DNA of 64,000 nucleotides from Pelomonas sp. Root1444 (GTDB taxonomy: Bacteria; Pseudomonadota; Gammaproteobacteria; Burkholderiales; Burkholderiaceae_C). The stretch covers positions 583,669-647,668 of the forward strand of contig NZ_LMFP01000001.1 of assembly GCF_001426885.1 (NCBI RefSeq), in the 5' to 3' direction. The notes under the pieces were generated by a model. That model saw only the letters and a program-made list of their open reading frames with translations. It made no database searches and was not told the DNA's origin. Shown piece after piece: positions 1 to 7,431 of the stretch (the first letter of the stretch is position 1; every line of letters starts with the position of its first letter). Made by a program: the position numbers and the translations under genes.

Positions 1-2
1 TG

Positions 3-104
<102 letters not shown>

Positions 105-140
105 CGGCTAGGAGGCGTTGACTTTTTTGGTCGTATAAAT

Positions 141-236
141 AAAGATTGTCAGCGGAAAACAAAGGCTGTCAGCGTTCGATAGAGGATGATCTGACGGAAA
201 TAGGTCTGTCGGAGTTTGAATAGGGTCTGTCGAACA
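141..236 (+). repeat. TnsB-binding-like end repeats
   Basis: Five related motifs occur at about 20-21-bp spacing: ATTGTCAGCG (145-154), GCTGTCAGCG (165-174), a diverged GATCTGACGG (188-197), TCTGTCGGAG (205-214) and TCTGTCGAAC (226-235). They lie 40-130 bp downstream of the glmS stop. Arrays of about 20-bp transposase-binding repeats with this period mark the ends of Tn7-family elements. The exact transposon tip is not obvious; it should lie between about 125 and 145. Confidence 0.7.
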
Positions 237-279
237 TGTCCAACGAGACGGCTTCCGTTACAAGTTCGACCATGACGCG

Positions 280-301
280 GAGGGCCCCGAGTGGGGCCCT
301 C
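280..301. terminator. GC-rich hairpin between transposon end and ubiquitin-like operon
   Basis: A perfect 9-bp stem GAGGGCCCC / GGGGCCCTC with a GAGT loop. It lies 93 bp beyond the stop of the DUF6527 gene that ends the minus-strand operon. No long T-tract follows on either strand, so it may be a weak or factor-assisted terminator, or a boundary element. Confidence 0.45.
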
Positions 302-393
302 ACGCTTTGTGCTGTTGTCGGCGCGCAGAGCGCTGAGGTTCAGCGATTACCCGGTCAACCCACTGCTTGACGACCGCCCAGTCGAATCTCGAA

Positions 394-726
394 CTAAGGG
401 CACCAGTGCACTTGACCATGGCGGATCCAGAAGTGCGATTGACAGCCGTCACGCAACCACACTGAAGGGGTCAAGGATGGGCGACCTTTCTGGTCCAGGA
501 CCAGATCCCAGCGCGGTGCCGCCTCTTTGATCAGTAACAGTTCGATCTTCCTGCCGCAACCGCAAGGGCACCGCATCCCTACACACCAATCTTCATCGTC
601 GTCCCGCGCCAGCACGAGGGCCCTGAACGGCAGCCTCGGAGGCAGGCTGTCTCCACTGAGCACCTGAAGACGGCGAGCCGGCGCCACGAAGTCGAACAGC
701 CTCAGCAACAGCCTCTTGGCTTTCAT
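394..726 (-). CDS. DUF6527 family protein of a ubiquitin-like operon
   Basis: 110 residues. The centre has the Cys-rich signature CPCGCGRKIELLL, followed by W, then TPSV and CQSHFWIRHGQVHW near the C-terminus. This pattern (CPCGCG, W, PS, CxSHFWI, W) matches my memory of DUF6527, a family repeatedly found in bacterial ubiquitin-like operons and, as I recall, recently linked to peptidase (deconjugase) activity; I cannot verify that here. The Cys and His residues could bind zinc. Its ATG overlaps the TGA of the JAMM-E1 gene by 4 bp (ATGA), so it is translationally coupled as the third gene of the operon. A role as processing or deconjugating enzyme, or as an E3-like factor, is inferred from context. 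Confidence 0.75.
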   Translation of the reverse strand: MKAKRLLLRLFDFVAPARRLQVLSGDSLPPRLPFRALVLARDDDEDWCVGMRCPCGCGRKIELLLIKEAAPRWDLVLDQKGRPSLTPSVWLRDGCQSHFWIRHGQVHWCP

Positions 727-2114
727 GCGATTGCCTTCGACTTCGGCGCGCGAAGGGCGGGTAGCCCCAGGAGCGGCTCCGAGTCGCCGCGTGCGAACTG
801 CGGGTTGGTCGTCGTCGGGAACGACTCAACCGGGAAGAATTCCTCTTCGTTTGCAGCGAGGCTGAACCGCGTTCTGGCGTACGCAGCGTTGGACTCATGG
901 CGAAACGGGTAGGCCCGCGCGATGAACTCCATCACGCATGCGGATGCCGCCCTCATGTTCAGCGCAATGACTGCTGGCGCTTCTTCGGTGACGCCGCGTA
1001 GATAGCCGGCCTGCATCTCTTCCCTGTGTGCATCCGGTGCTGTGCGCCGCAGGTACTCCGCGCGCAGCGAGGCGGGATCGTAGACCCCACGATCTTGAAG
1101 CGTCGGGCCGCCCGGGTGGACGTAGTCGATTCGCCCGCAGGCGTCAGCGATAGCTAATCCTCCCATCGTCCTTCTGGTGGGAATCGAGACCCCTACGTCG
1201 AACAGCGGGATCAAGAAGCTGGCGGCCAAAAGATCTGCGATCTGTCGGGCATCAAGGGTGTCTACGCACGAGAACATCACGTCGGCTTGGCTGGCGCACA
1301 GCACTGCTTCGCGTGTCGAGATTGACGCGTTCACTGGTACGGCGACCCCCTCACCCCTGTAGCTGGTCACAGCTTCAGCAAACGCGACGACCTTCGATCT
1401 CTGAGCCTTGGCGTCCGCCAATGTCGAGTTGACGATTCGATTCAGGTTGCGCGGTTCGATCTTGTCGAAGTCGATGAGGATCACCTGGCCGAATCCAAAC
1501 CGCGCGAGTTGCTCCGCGACAAGCGAGCCCGTCCCAGACACACCGATGACGCAGGCACTGAGGCGACCGAGCTCTTGGGTCGCCTCGCTGGTGAATGCTG
1601 TTGGTCGGGGGCTGAACTTCCTGTCGGCCCAGTGCCAGGTGAGCTCATCACCGGCAACCATCACAGACTCGACCGAGATCGGTGACAAGTCCTGCCGGTA
1701 AAGACGCGCCAACACGGCGCCATCAGGGGTCATGATCGCTGTGCCGTGTAGACCGCCAAGCGCTTGAAAGAGACTGGTCACCGTCAACAGATCGCTTCGG
1801 TCGTCGTGCCGAGAAAAGCCGAACAGACCACCGGGATGCGAGTGGGTCAGCACCAAAGAGAGGCCATCAGCTTCCGCCAAGTCGATGGCCTCTTCGATCG
1901 CGGACCCCGGCCAAACCAGGTAATCCGAGCGCCGCTCCTTGCAAGCAGAATGCGGCACCAACAAGACCTGCTTCACGAGCAGGCGCACTCGTGGGCCAGG
2001 AGTCCGAGCGCAGAGCAAGATGGCGGCTGCCTCAAGACCATCGCCTGGAAAGAGGTGATCTCGCAGTTTCCGTTGGTCTGCATTGGTGATCGTCAGGTTG
2101 GTGGGCGGGTTCAT
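723..2114 (-). CDS. JAMM peptidase-E1 (ThiF) fusion protein
   Basis: 463 residues with two domains. The N-terminal MPN/JAB domain (about 20-150) has the JAMM zinc-peptidase motif THSHPGG..S..D (HSHP with downstream S and DD) and an upstream Glu in GLEAAAILL. The C-terminal part (about 165-420) is a ThiF/E1 adenylation domain with nucleotide loop GVSGTGS, the Asp of ILIDFD, the LNR motif and the acidic CVDTLDAR segment. JAMM domains remove or trim ubiquitin-like tails and E1 domains adenylate them, so one polypeptide can carry activating and deconjugating activities. A start at 2114 is chosen because ATG overlaps the stop of the upstream Ubl-E2 gene (ATGA); its own TGA overlaps the next start. 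Single-ThiF layout without a clear separate Cys domain resembles prokaryotic rather than eukaryotic E1s. Confidence 0.88.
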   Translation of the reverse strand: MNPPTNLTITNADQRKLRDHLFPGDGLEAAAILLCARTPGPRVRLLVKQVLLVPHSACKERRSDYLVWPGSAIEEAIDLAEADGLSLVLTHSHPGGLFGFSRHDDRSDLLTVTSLFQALGGLHGTAIMTPDGAVLARLYRQDLSPISVESVMVAGDELTWHWADRKFSPRPTAFTSEATQELGRLSACVIGVSGTGSLVAEQLARFGFGQVILIDFDKIEPRNLNRIVNSTLADAKAQRSKVVAFAEAVTSYRGEGVAVPVNASISTREAVLCASQADVMFSCVDTLDARQIADLLAASFLIPLFDVGVSIPTRRTMGGLAIADACGRIDYVHPGGPTLQDRGVYDPASLRAEYLRRTAPDAHREEMQAGYLRGVTEEAPAVIALNMRAASACVMEFIARAYPFRHESNAAYARTRFSLAANEEEFFPVESFPTTTNPQFARGDSEPLLGLPALRAPKSKAIA

Positions 2115-3217
2115 TGCTGCACCTCTTTGGCCAGCGCCGACTCGACCAAGGCAAGGTGGGTCACGACGTTGTCGGAGTCCGGTCGCCACTGCCAGGCATC
2201 GGACCGATGGCGTGACCACCGCTGGTAGGACTGGCCACAGATGGCCTCCTGTACCTGCGTGCACTCAAGCGCTTGACCACTGTTGAGCGCGAGACTCGGG
2301 AAGACATAGAACATGTCGATTTGCGCCCCGGGGTAGGTCGGCGGCACTTCGAGGGCCAAGGTGACCTGCTGTTGGTTGTAGCCCGCGGGAACCGAATATC
2401 CAAAGATCCGCAGCCAGCGCCGCTGGTTGTCGAGCACCGTCTCCCACTGGGTAAAGTGCTCGTCGAGGAAGCGTTCGTCAACGTCCAGCAACAGGAAGTC
2501 ACGGCGAAGAGCTTGTGCTGCTTCACCGTTGCTCACGTCTTTCGGGGTCAAGCGAATCTTTTCGATGCCGGGCGCCCGCAAGTCAACGACCGAGGTGAGT
2601 TCCAGCTCCTGCTTCGGTTGCCCGGCTACCTTGAGGAAGATGTGCCAGCCTTGATTGGTGTCAAAGCCCGCTTGGCGCATCGCATCACTGACAACGATCG
2701 TGGGAGTAGCCACCTCGAGGCGGACGCCCTGAATGTTGAGGATCCAAATGGGGGCTCGGCTGTAGAAGGCTTCGACCCCTGCATGGCCGAGATCGACCAA
2801 GTCGTGGTCTTCGACGACAACGTCAGCCTTGTCCTGACGCTCCAAGTACAGGAGTTTGTCCGCCTGAACGCCGCCGAGGTGGCGCAGGATGCTCCCGGAG
2901 ATCCGCTGCACTGGCCAATCGATGCGCTTGCCATCAATCGTCAGCCTATACGAGCGGTCGGTGACGACCACAACGAACCGGCCGCCGGGTTGCGGAACGC
3001 CCACCACTTCGGTCGGGCGAATGTCTTCCAGTTCGCCGTTGGCCAGCAGGTGGAGAACGGTGACCACCTGGGCATCGCTGTAGCCTGCTGCGCTGGCAAT
3101 TTGCGCCCCGGTGGGGGTGTGGTCCGCCAGAGGAACAGGCTTGAACACGAGGTCGAGGCCAGCGACCTCGATGAAGTGCCCATCTTGGGCAGGAGGGAAG
3201 GTGTTTGCGTTGGGCAT
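2111..3217 (-). CDS. Multi-ubiquitin-like plus E2 fusion protein
   Basis: 368 residues. Residues about 14-85, 90-150 and 155-220 look like three degenerate beta-grasp (ubiquitin-like) units; the first contains PTGAQIASAAGY, typical of the prokaryotic multi-ubiquitin family, and each unit ends with a TEVVGV-, HDLVDL- or SVVDL-type strand. Residues about 235-365 resemble the prokaryotic E2 family E, with the segments PAGYNQQQVTLAL, PPTYPGAQIDMFYV and YQRWSRHR. Two cysteines (ALEC and AICG) lie in the E2 part; which one, if either, carries the modifier is unclear. First gene of a three-gene operon with the JAMM-E1 and DUF6527 genes. A gap of about 220 bp with a hairpin separates it from the toxin-antitoxin pair upstream. 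SD-like GAAAGGGG precedes the ATG. Confidence 0.82.
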   Translation of the reverse strand: MPNANTFPPAQDGHFIEVAGLDLVFKPVPLADHTPTGAQIASAAGYSDAQVVTVLHLLANGELEDIRPTEVVGVPQPGGRFVVVVTDRSYRLTIDGKRIDWPVQRISGSILRHLGGVQADKLLYLERQDKADVVVEDHDLVDLGHAGVEAFYSRAPIWILNIQGVRLEVATPTIVVSDAMRQAGFDTNQGWHIFLKVAGQPKQELELTSVVDLRAPGIEKIRLTPKDVSNGEAAQALRRDFLLLDVDERFLDEHFTQWETVLDNQRRWLRIFGYSVPAGYNQQQVTLALEVPPTYPGAQIDMFYVFPSLALNSGQALECTQVQEAICGQSYQRWSRHRSDAWQWRPDSDNVVTHLALVESALAKEVQQ

Positions 3218-3372
3218 GGGTGCCCCTTTCGTAAAGCGAAATGAACGTTTTTCCGTGACTGGTCAGCCACGAAAGACCACAGACATCGCTTGGGAGCCTT
3301 GACTGGGGGCTCCGACGCAAACACACTCTCAATCGCCAAACCGAGTCGGGCGTTCGCGTCAGATTCACCCCT

Positions 3373-3398
3373 AAGGGCAAGCTCTCAAGCTTGCCCTT
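3373..3398. terminator. Hairpin between higA-like gene and ubiquitin-like operon
   Basis: A perfect 11-bp stem, AAGGGCAAGCT / AGCTTGCCCTT, with a CTCA loop. It lies 38 bp downstream of the stop of the antitoxin gene (minus strand) and 155 bp upstream of the next start, so it probably separates the toxin-antitoxin transcript from the ubiquitin-like operon. Confidence 0.6.
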
Positions 3399-3435
3399 TC
3401 CTATTTGTACGGCAGCATTTGTTGCGCCTCCTTTC

Positions 3436-4662
3436 TTACTGGCAGGCCAGTTGGTTGTTGAACAAGTCGGAGACCTTGCCAGCCGAGCTGATCAGGTTTG
3501 ACAGCAAGCGCCAGTTCTCCGTCTCCTTGCGAACTCGCCCGGCGATGATGGCTGGATGAATCTGTAGTTGCCGCGCCAGGTCGACCGCGTCCTCGGTGGA
3601 GTGGCTGATCCTGACTGGGGCATTGACCCAGGCGGCCTCCGGAATCAAGGCTTCTCCGGCCTCTCGATCGGCCTCCAGCTCTTGATCGCTGGTTCGAGTC
3701 TTGTCGTCCAGGTTGTCCGCAATGCACGGATCCGACGCAGTCAAATGCCGCTGGACGTGGATGAGTTCGTGCAGCAGGGCGAACCAGAAGTTGTCGATGC
3801 GGTCGTGCCGAAGCGTCAGCGCAACGATCGGCGCTTCGCCGTCCAGCATGGCCGCCCCGTCAAGGTAGGTCTTGTCGAAGTGCCGCTCAAAGACCAACGC
3901 GATGCCATGGTTGGAGAGGTACTCCTGAGCCAGCAGAGGGCCGGACTCGAAGGTCGACAGCCGGGTCAGGTTGCGGATCCACTCTGACGTGATGACGCCG
4001 TGCTGATACGCGCCTTTGAGAGCCATGGCGCGTGCCTTTCGCAGCACGCAGGCTTGCCAGACCTTGAACGCGTACTCGTCCATGGTGCGGGCCCCTGTTT
4101 GATGAAGCGTCGCACGCATCATGACCGGCTGTCCGCCCAGGCCTGACGCGCACCGAAAGAAGCCCGTCACCAGTTCTTCTGCGTATTCCTTCAAGGACTG
4201 CAGCGGCCGCTTGTTCGGCCCGAAGAGACCACGTTCCTGCATCTCGGCCAACGGGAACTTCGTGTAGTCCACCGTCGAATCAACCGACAGCTCTTGCCCT
4301 TCGCCGATCAGCACGTCAGCCGGTATGCCCAGGCCTGCGTGCAGCCGGCGGATCATCGCCAGGCTCAACGGACGCTTGCGGCTCAGTACCTCGGAGACCT
4401 TGGACATCGAGCCGATGTAGGGCACGAGATCCTTGTGTGCCAGCCGCTGTTGATCCATCCGGAACAAGATGGCGTCGATTGGGTCCGGCGGCGTCGGGGG
4501 GAACTTGGTCTGTTCGTACGACTGGATGAGCAGGGCCAACAGCTCCAACTCAGCCTCTTCGGCGGATCCCACTGCGAGGTCCATGTCCATCAGCTCAGAC
4601 AGCCGAGCAACGGCAACGGCGTGATCGCCGTCCGTCTTCAGTACTCGAATCTGCGTGCTCAT
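3436..4662 (-). CDS. HigA-type antitoxin fused to ImmA/IrrE peptidase
   Basis: 408 residues. The N-terminal quarter has a helix-turn-helix (KDLVPYIGSMSKVSEVLSRK then LSLAMIRRLHAGLGIP), as in HigA antitoxins paired with HigB toxins. The C-terminal half is an ImmA/IrrE-like metallopeptidase domain with the zinc motif HELIHVQRH and a downstream ELEADREAGEALIP segment that supplies the distal acidic ligand. It would bind and neutralise the HigB-like product encoded 32 bp upstream and repress the shared promoter. ImmA/IrrE domains cleave or sense repressors in mobile elements, so this antitoxin may release the toxin under stress or infection; that is inference. The start at 4662 (ATG after an AGGAGAAC Shine-Dalgarno) gives the normal HigA N-terminus. 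Confidence 0.85.
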   Translation of the reverse strand: MSTQIRVLKTDGDHAVAVARLSELMDMDLAVGSAEEAELELLALLIQSYEQTKFPPTPPDPIDAILFRMDQQRLAHKDLVPYIGSMSKVSEVLSRKRPLSLAMIRRLHAGLGIPADVLIGEGQELSVDSTVDYTKFPLAEMQERGLFGPNKRPLQSLKEYAEELVTGFFRCASGLGGQPVMMRATLHQTGARTMDEYAFKVWQACVLRKARAMALKGAYQHGVITSEWIRNLTRLSTFESGPLLAQEYLSNHGIALVFERHFDKTYLDGAAMLDGEAPIVALTLRHDRIDNFWFALLHELIHVQRHLTASDPCIADNLDDKTRTSDQELEADREAGEALIPEAAWVNAPVRISHSTEDAVDLARQLQIHPAIIAGRVRKETENWRLLSNLISSAGKVSDLFNNQLACQ

Positions 4663-4694
4663 GTTGTTCTCCTGGTGTCGAGGGTCTTTGGGGC

Positions 4695-4985
4695 TCACTG
4701 GCCGAAGTTCTTCTTGTCGTACTCGGCGTGTGTGCCGCCCCACTCGATCATGACGATGCCGTTCTGAAAACGGACTTTGACAACCAGCCGGTAGCTGTTG
4801 CCCTTGATGTTGAAGATGACCCGGTTGCCACCCAAAAAGCTTGCTGAGGCGTAGCGGTCCTTGATGTCCTGCGGGGATGACCAAGTCGCGCCCTCCACTT
4901 CCTTGCGCCAGGCATCCAGCGCTCCCCGAGCATCTGCATGGGCCGCCTTCAGCTCCTCCAAGATGGGTATGTTGACTAGTTGCAT
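4695..4985 (-). CDS. higB: HigB-type mRNA interferase toxin
   Basis: 96 residues of the HigB/RelE-like fold family. Conserved features are the N-terminal helix with ARGALDAWRKEVEGATW, the SSPQDIKDRYASASF region, the strand RVIFNIKGNSYRLVVKV and the C-terminal WGGTHAEYDK in which His and Tyr contribute to ribonuclease activity in the family. Such toxins cut ribosome-bound mRNA. It precedes its antitoxin gene in the same operon, which is the toxin-first order characteristic of higBA loci. An inverted repeat about 40 bp upstream is a candidate autoregulatory operator. Confidence 0.9.
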   Translation of the reverse strand: MQLVNIPILEELKAAHADARGALDAWRKEVEGATWSSPQDIKDRYASASFLGGNRVIFNIKGNSYRLVVKVRFQNGIVMIEWGGTHAEYDKKNFGQ

Positions 4986-5022
4986 AGGCCTCGATTTGGC
5001 CCCCCGGCATGGTTCAATTGTG

Positions 5023-5041
5023 ACTTCCCAAATGGGGAAGT
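5023..5041. promoter_or_regulatory. Candidate operator of the toxin-antitoxin pair
   Basis: Inverted repeat ACTTCCC / GGGAAGT separated by a short AT-rich spacer, 38-56 bp upstream of the higB start and between the divergent toxin-antitoxin and restriction operons. Position and symmetry fit binding by the HTH antitoxin. Confidence 0.5.
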
Positions 5042-5163
5042 GTCAAGAGTTCCCTTTTTCACGTTGGTTGCCTCCTTATGTTGTTGTAAGAGTCTCTTTT
5101 AGTGCGTCATCGCTAATGCTGCGTGCGAAATCGACGTTTGCATCCTAGCATGATCGCGCTAAG

Positions 5164-5781
5164 ATGTGCAACATGAACGATGCCGCATTGAAAATGAAAT
5201 TGGGCGACCTGGCGCATATCCGCGCCGGACACCCCTTTCGGGGCGCGGTTGAGGCGTTTCCTGAGGGGGCGGTCGCCGTTGTCCAGATGAAGGACATCCT
5301 GCCTGGCGAGGGTGTCGACTGGTCGTCAGCGGTCCGTACGGAACTGGTGGGGCGTAAGGAGCCGGACTGGCTGAGCGGTGGCGACCTCCTATTCGTGTCT
5401 AGGGGCAGTCGGTACTTCGCGGTGTGCATTGATTCGCCACCGGCGCCTGCTGTCTGCGGGCCGCACCTGTTCCACCTGACGGTCAAGGCTCGCGAGCGGC
5501 TGATGCCGGCATTCCTTGCCTGGATGGTTGGGCAGGGCCCGGTGCAACGTCAGCTCCAGCAGGCGGCCTCCGGATCGCTGCAACTCAGCGTGACCCGGCA
5601 AGCGCTCGAGGCACTCGAGATCCCGCTGCCACCGCTTGCGACCCAAAGGTTCGTCACAGATTTGGCTGCGGCGGCTGCTCGTGAGCGGGCCGTTCTGACT
5701 GCCCTGATCCAAAACCGCGAGCTGCAGCTTGAGGCGCTCGCCTCCGCCCTGGCCAGCGGACAACCCATGAATCTCACCTGA
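5164..5781 (+). CDS. Half-size HsdS-like specificity protein
   Basis: 205 residues, about half the size of a normal Type I specificity subunit. It opens with LGDLAHIRAGHPFRG, typical of the start of a target-recognition domain, carries one TRD with VVQMKDI and LLFVSRGSRYFA, and ends with IPLPPLATQRFV followed by a conserved helix AAAARERAVLTALIQNRELQ. So it has a single TRD plus one spacer helix. It lies 8 bp before hsdM, and a full-size hsdS follows hsdM. It could dimerise to make a second specificity, modify the main S subunit or be a separate regulator. No good Shine-Dalgarno precedes 5164; the ATG at 5173 is an alternative. Confidence 0.8.
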   Translation: MCNMNDAALKMKLGDLAHIRAGHPFRGAVEAFPEGAVAVVQMKDILPGEGVDWSSAVRTELVGRKEPDWLSGGDLLFVSRGSRYFAVCIDSPPAPAVCGPHLFHLTVKARERLMPAFLAWMVGQGPVQRQLQQAASGSLQLSVTRQALEALEIPLPPLATQRFVTDLAAAAARERAVLTALIQNRELQLEALASALASGQPMNLT

Positions 5782-5789
5782 GGGTACCG

Positions 5790-7304
5790 ATGACTGAAAT
5801 CACGAACGTCAGCCAAGACGACATCAACGCCGCTGTCTGGAACGCCTGCGACACCTTCCGCGGCACTGTCGACCCAAGCATCTACAAAGACTTTGTGTTG
5901 ACGATGCTGTTCTTGAAGTACGTCTCGGACGTCTGGCAAGACCACTACGACGGCTACAAGCAGCAGTACGGTGATCACCCGGAGCTGATCGCCGAGATGC
6001 TCAAGAGCGAGCGCTTCGTCCTGCCCTCTGACGCGAGCTTCTATGCCCTGTACAACCAGCGGCACAGCCCTGGCAACGGCGAGCGCATCGACAAGGCTCT
6101 GCACGCCATCGAAGAAGCCAACATCACCAAGCTGCGCGATGTGTTCCAGGACATCAGCTTCAACTCCAACAAGCTGGGCGACGAGCAGCAGAAAAACGAC
6201 ATCCTGCGCCACCTGCTGGAGGACTTTGCCAAGCCCGAACTGGACCTGCGCCCCAGCCGCGTTGGCCAGCTCGATGTGATCGGCAACGCCTACGAGTTCC
6301 TCATCAAGAACTTCGCCTCGACCAGCGGCAAGAAGGCCGGCGAGTTCTACACGCCGCCCGAGGTCTCAACTCTGATGGCACGGCTGATGGCGCCACAAGA
6401 AGGCGACGAGATCTGCGACCCGACCTGTGGCTCCGGCTCACTGTTGATGAAGTGCGGCCGACTGGTCCGCGAAGGCACTGGCTCGCGCAAGTACGCGCTC
6501 TACGGCCAGGAAGCGATCGGCAGCACCTGGGCTCTCGCCAAGATGAACATGTTTCTGCATGGAGAGGACAACCACCGCATCGAGTGGGGCGACACCATTC
6601 GCAACCCCAAGCTGCTGGACGGCACGATCAACCTGAAGCACTTCGACATCGTCGTTGCGAACCCGCCTTTCAGCCTAGAAAAGTGGGGCTTCGAAGGCGC
6701 CGACGCCGACAAGTTCAGCCGCTTCCGCCGCGGCGTGCCTCCGCGCACTAAGGGCGACTACGCCTTCATCCTCCACATGGTCGAGACGATGAAGCCAGGT
6801 TCCGGCCGCATGGCAGTGGTCGTACCACACGGAGTGCTGTTCCGTGGTGCGGCCGAAGGGCGCATCCGCCAGAGGCTAGTTGAGGAAAACTTGCTCGACG
6901 TCGTGATTGGCTTGCCCGAGAAGCTCTTCTACGGAACGGGCATCCCTGCCGCGGTGCTGGTGTTCCGCAAGTACAAGACAGACGACAAGGTGTTGTTCAT
7001 CGATGCCAGCCGCGACTTCGAGGCCGGCAAGAACCAGAACCTGCTGCGCAAGACCGACCTTGAGCGCATCCTGGACACCGTCGCCACGCGCCAGCCGGTG
7101 GCGCGCTACGCGCATTTGGCCACGCCGGCCGAGATCGCCGAGAACGACTTCAACCTCAACCTCCCGCGGTACGTCGACACCTTCGAGGAAGAGGACGAGA
7201 TCGACCTGATGGTTGTGAAGCGCGAGCGCGAGCTTCTCAAAGCAGAGCTGGCGCAGTTAGAGCATCAGATGGATGCCTACCTGAAGGAGCTTGGCTATGA
7301 GTAA
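5790..7304 (+). CDS. hsdM: Type I restriction-modification methyltransferase HsdM
   Basis: 504 residues, the usual HsdM size. It begins with an HsdM_N helical domain (WNACDTFRGTVDPSIYKDFV and LFLKYVSDVW). The N6-adenine methyltransferase domain has the SAM-binding segment GEFYTPPEVSTLMA, DPTCGSGSLL and the catalytic NPPF motif in VVANPPFSLEKWG. The C-terminus ends in a coiled-coil-like helix. It methylates adenine at the recognition site set by HsdS and protects host DNA from HsdR. It is the second gene of an operon half-S, hsdM, small ORF, hsdS, hsdR, ygjP-like; its stop overlaps the start of the small ORF at 7297. Confidence 0.96.
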   Translation: MTEITNVSQDDINAAVWNACDTFRGTVDPSIYKDFVLTMLFLKYVSDVWQDHYDGYKQQYGDHPELIAEMLKSERFVLPSDASFYALYNQRHSPGNGERIDKALHAIEEANITKLRDVFQDISFNSNKLGDEQQKNDILRHLLEDFAKPELDLRPSRVGQLDVIGNAYEFLIKNFASTSGKKAGEFYTPPEVSTLMARLMAPQEGDEICDPTCGSGSLLMKCGRLVREGTGSRKYALYGQEAIGSTWALAKMNMFLHGEDNHRIEWGDTIRNPKLLDGTINLKHFDIVVANPPFSLEKWGFEGADADKFSRFRRGVPPRTKGDYAFILHMVETMKPGSGRMAVVVPHGVLFRGAAEGRIRQRLVEENLLDVVIGLPEKLFYGTGIPAAVLVFRKYKTDDKVLFIDASRDFEAGKNQNLLRKTDLERILDTVATRQPVARYAHLATPAEIAENDFNLNLPRYVDTFEEEDEIDLMVVKRERELLKAELAQLEHQMDAYLKELGYE

Positions 7305-7431
7305 CGGCAAGCCTGTCGAGCACGGGGACGCGCGTGCGGCGAAAGCGAGAGCAGCTGGCGAGGACGACATTGCCGAACTCAAAAGGGCTCAACCACGGTG
7401 GGGAATGGAAGGGCGCAGTGATGCTGCCTGA
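7297..7431 (+). CDS. Small ORF linking hsdM and hsdS
   Basis: 44 codons starting MSNGKPVEHGDARAAKARA, rich in Ala, Glu, Asp and Arg. Its ATG overlaps the end of hsdM (ATGAGTAA) and its TGA lies 8 bp inside hsdS (after the ATG at 7421). This bracketed overlap suggests either a translational relay that lets ribosomes reach hsdS, or the original N-terminus of hsdS separated by a frameshift. I do not recognise a family. The charged composition argues against a stable domain. Confidence 0.45.
   Translation: MSNGKPVEHGDARAAKARAAGEDDIAELKRAQPRWGMEGRSDAA

Noticed and set aside
2273..3244. 323-codon plus-strand frame over the ubiquitin-like gene
   Set aside because: Antisense to a gene with clear domains and tight operon overlaps; no recognisable fold.
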